DNA from: Calditrichia bacterium
GTDB lineage: Bacteria > Calditrichota > Calditrichia > Calditrichales > Calditrichaceae
Reading direction: 5' to 3'
Length of the DNA stretch: 6,083 nt
Assembly (NCBI GenBank): GCA_027039465.1
Contig: JALWEA010000666.1
Location: forward strand, 1-6,083
This document shows, one piece after another, positions 5,029-6,083 of this stretch. The translations under genes were made by a program, and so were the position numbers. The notes under the pieces were generated by a model, which saw only the letters and a program-made list of their open reading frames with translations, was not told the origin of the DNA and did no database searches. Numbering within the stretch: the first letter of the stretch is position 1; each line of letters begins with the position of its first letter.

Positions 5029-6083
5029 TCACCACAACGGCTCGCGGAAAATCTCATGATTGCGATCCGGGCCGGTGGAGACCAAGCCGATTGGCACGTT
5101 CAAAAAGTGCTCGATAAATTCCACATAGTCCCGCGCGTTTTGCGGCAGTTGCTCCCATTCGGTCAGGCCTTCGATTTCTTCCTGCCAGCCGGGAAAGCTT
5201 TCGTACACCGGTTTGCCTTGCGCATCGTAATCCACTGCCACTTTCAACGTCTCGAATCCGGACAAACAGCTTAGTTTGCTCAAAGAAATGTAATTGAATC
5301 CGTTAATGACCGCCGACCGTTGCACCAACTTCAAATCCAGCCAACCACAACGTCTGGGACGTCCGGTCGTCGCTCCGAATTCATTGCCTTTTTTGCGCAA
5401 ACGCTCTCCGATCTCATCGTGCAATTCCGTGGGAAACGGCCCTTCGCCTACCCGCGTGGTGTAGGCTTTGACCAATCCGATGCGCTTGTCAAATTCCATG
5501 TAAACGCCGCCGCCGGTGTACGCACCGCCAATGGTCGTTGACGATGAAGTCACAAACGGATAAGTGCCGTGATCGATATCCAACATGGAACCCTGCGCGC
5601 CTTCGTACAGAATATTCGCGCCACGGTAAGCGTAATCGGCAATCACCTGCACCGTATCACCGATGTAAGGTTTGATGCGTTCAACCGCCGCTTTTAATTG
5701 TTCCGTCGCTTCATCCACATTAATGAAGGGCTGACCGTACATTTCGCCGCCGAACTTCGAATACAATTCGGCGTGTTTTTTAAACAGATCCAAAAACGTG
5801 CCGTCCAAAATCGTCTCCAAACGCATGCCCGTACGCTGCACCTTATCCGTGTAGGCCGGGCCGATGCCGCGACCGGTGGTTCCGATCTTCTTATTCAACA
5901 CCCGATCCAAATATTTATGCACCGGAGTTACAATGTGCGCCTGATGCGAAACGATAAGTTTTTCGGGCGAGACTTCAATCCCCTTGCCCCGCAAATAATC
6001 CACTTCTTCGGCAAAAGTGATGGGATCGACCACACACCCGTTACCGATCACATTAACGGCTTTACCGGAAACGATCCCGCCGG
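5029..6083 (-). CDS. purA: PurA, adenylosuccinate synthetase (partial, N-terminus outside window)
   Basis: The frame is open from 6081 to a TGA at 5029 and gives the last 350 residues. About 75-80 N-terminal residues, including the P-loop and QNAGHT region, lie beyond the window. A GTG at 6051 is not the start, because the reading continues upstream as GGIVSGKAVNVIGNGCVVDP, a conserved internal segment. PurA joins IMP and aspartate, normally with GTP, to give adenylosuccinate on the way to AMP. Visible motifs (numbered from the first in-window residue) are GTTGRGIGPAY (67-77), EGAQGSMLDIDHGTYPFVTSS (160-180), YTTRVGEGPFPTEL (207-220), GATTGRPRRCGW (236-247, the IMP/aspartate loop), FPGW (296-299) and STGPDR (335-340). 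The guanine-recognition motif expected as TKLD reads SKLS (268-271), so the key Asp is a Ser. It lies 238 bp before purM in the same direction. Confidence 0.96.
   Translation of the reverse strand, partial: GGIVSGKAVNVIGNGCVVDPITFAEEVDYLRGKGIEVSPEKLIVSHQAHIVTPVHKYLDRVLNKKIGTTGRGIGPAYTDKVQRTGMRLETILDGTFLDLFKKHAELYSKFGGEMYGQPFINVDEATEQLKAAVERIKPYIGDTVQVIADYAYRGANILYEGAQGSMLDIDHGTYPFVTSSSTTIGGAYTGGGVYMEFDKRIGLVKAYTTRVGEGPFPTELHDEIGERLRKKGNEFGATTGRPRRCGWLDLKLVQRSAVINGFNYISLSKLSCLSGFETLKVAVDYDAQGKPVYESFPGWQEEIEGLTEWEQLPQNARDYVEFIEHFLNVPIGLVSTGPDRNHEIFREPLW

Overview
This window carries four de novo purine nucleotide biosynthesis genes, all on the minus strand, so transcription runs from high to low coordinates: purA (adenylosuccinate synthetase, N-terminus outside the window), purM (AIR synthetase), purL (FGAM synthetase large subunit) and purQ (its glutaminase subunit, C-terminus outside the window). 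PurL with PurQ makes FGAM from FGAR, PurM closes FGAM to AIR, and PurA starts the branch from IMP to AMP. The window therefore holds two consecutive mid-pathway steps and one post-IMP step. All identifications rest on motifs read directly in the translations.

The organism is a bacterium of roughly balanced base composition. PurL is of intermediate size (997 aa): a tandem PurS-like N-terminus is fused to the synthetase, while PurQ is a separate protein. From memory this resembles Geobacter-type Deltaproteobacteria and some FCB-group lineages, not Bacillus (separate PurS/PurL/PurQ) or E. coli (one ~1300-aa chain). I cannot fix the phylum. The repeat-littered spacers remind me of environmental FCB or candidate-phylum genomes, which is only an impression.

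Layout: purQ (1-330, partial), 208-bp spacer, purL (539-3532), 172-bp spacer, purM (3705-4790), 238-bp spacer, purA (5029-6083, partial). The genes do not overlap, and each spacer contains degenerate short-period repeats. The purL-purQ spacer has a palindromic element with a 7-bp hairpin and a three-unit decamer repeat. The purM-purL and purA-purM spacers carry period-8 arrays that directly precede the next gene's ribosome binding site. I saw no convincing intrinsic terminator or sigma-70 promoter in the spacers, so I cannot say whether the four genes form one transcript.

I found no mobile element, CRISPR array, RNA gene or new multi-gene system. Two observations deserve follow-up. First, the purM and purL leaders are related: a 78-bp block aligns without gaps at about 60/78 identity and ends exactly 15 nt before each start codon. 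Second, PurA has SKLS where the guanine-recognition TKxD motif is expected, so its nucleotide specificity may be altered.
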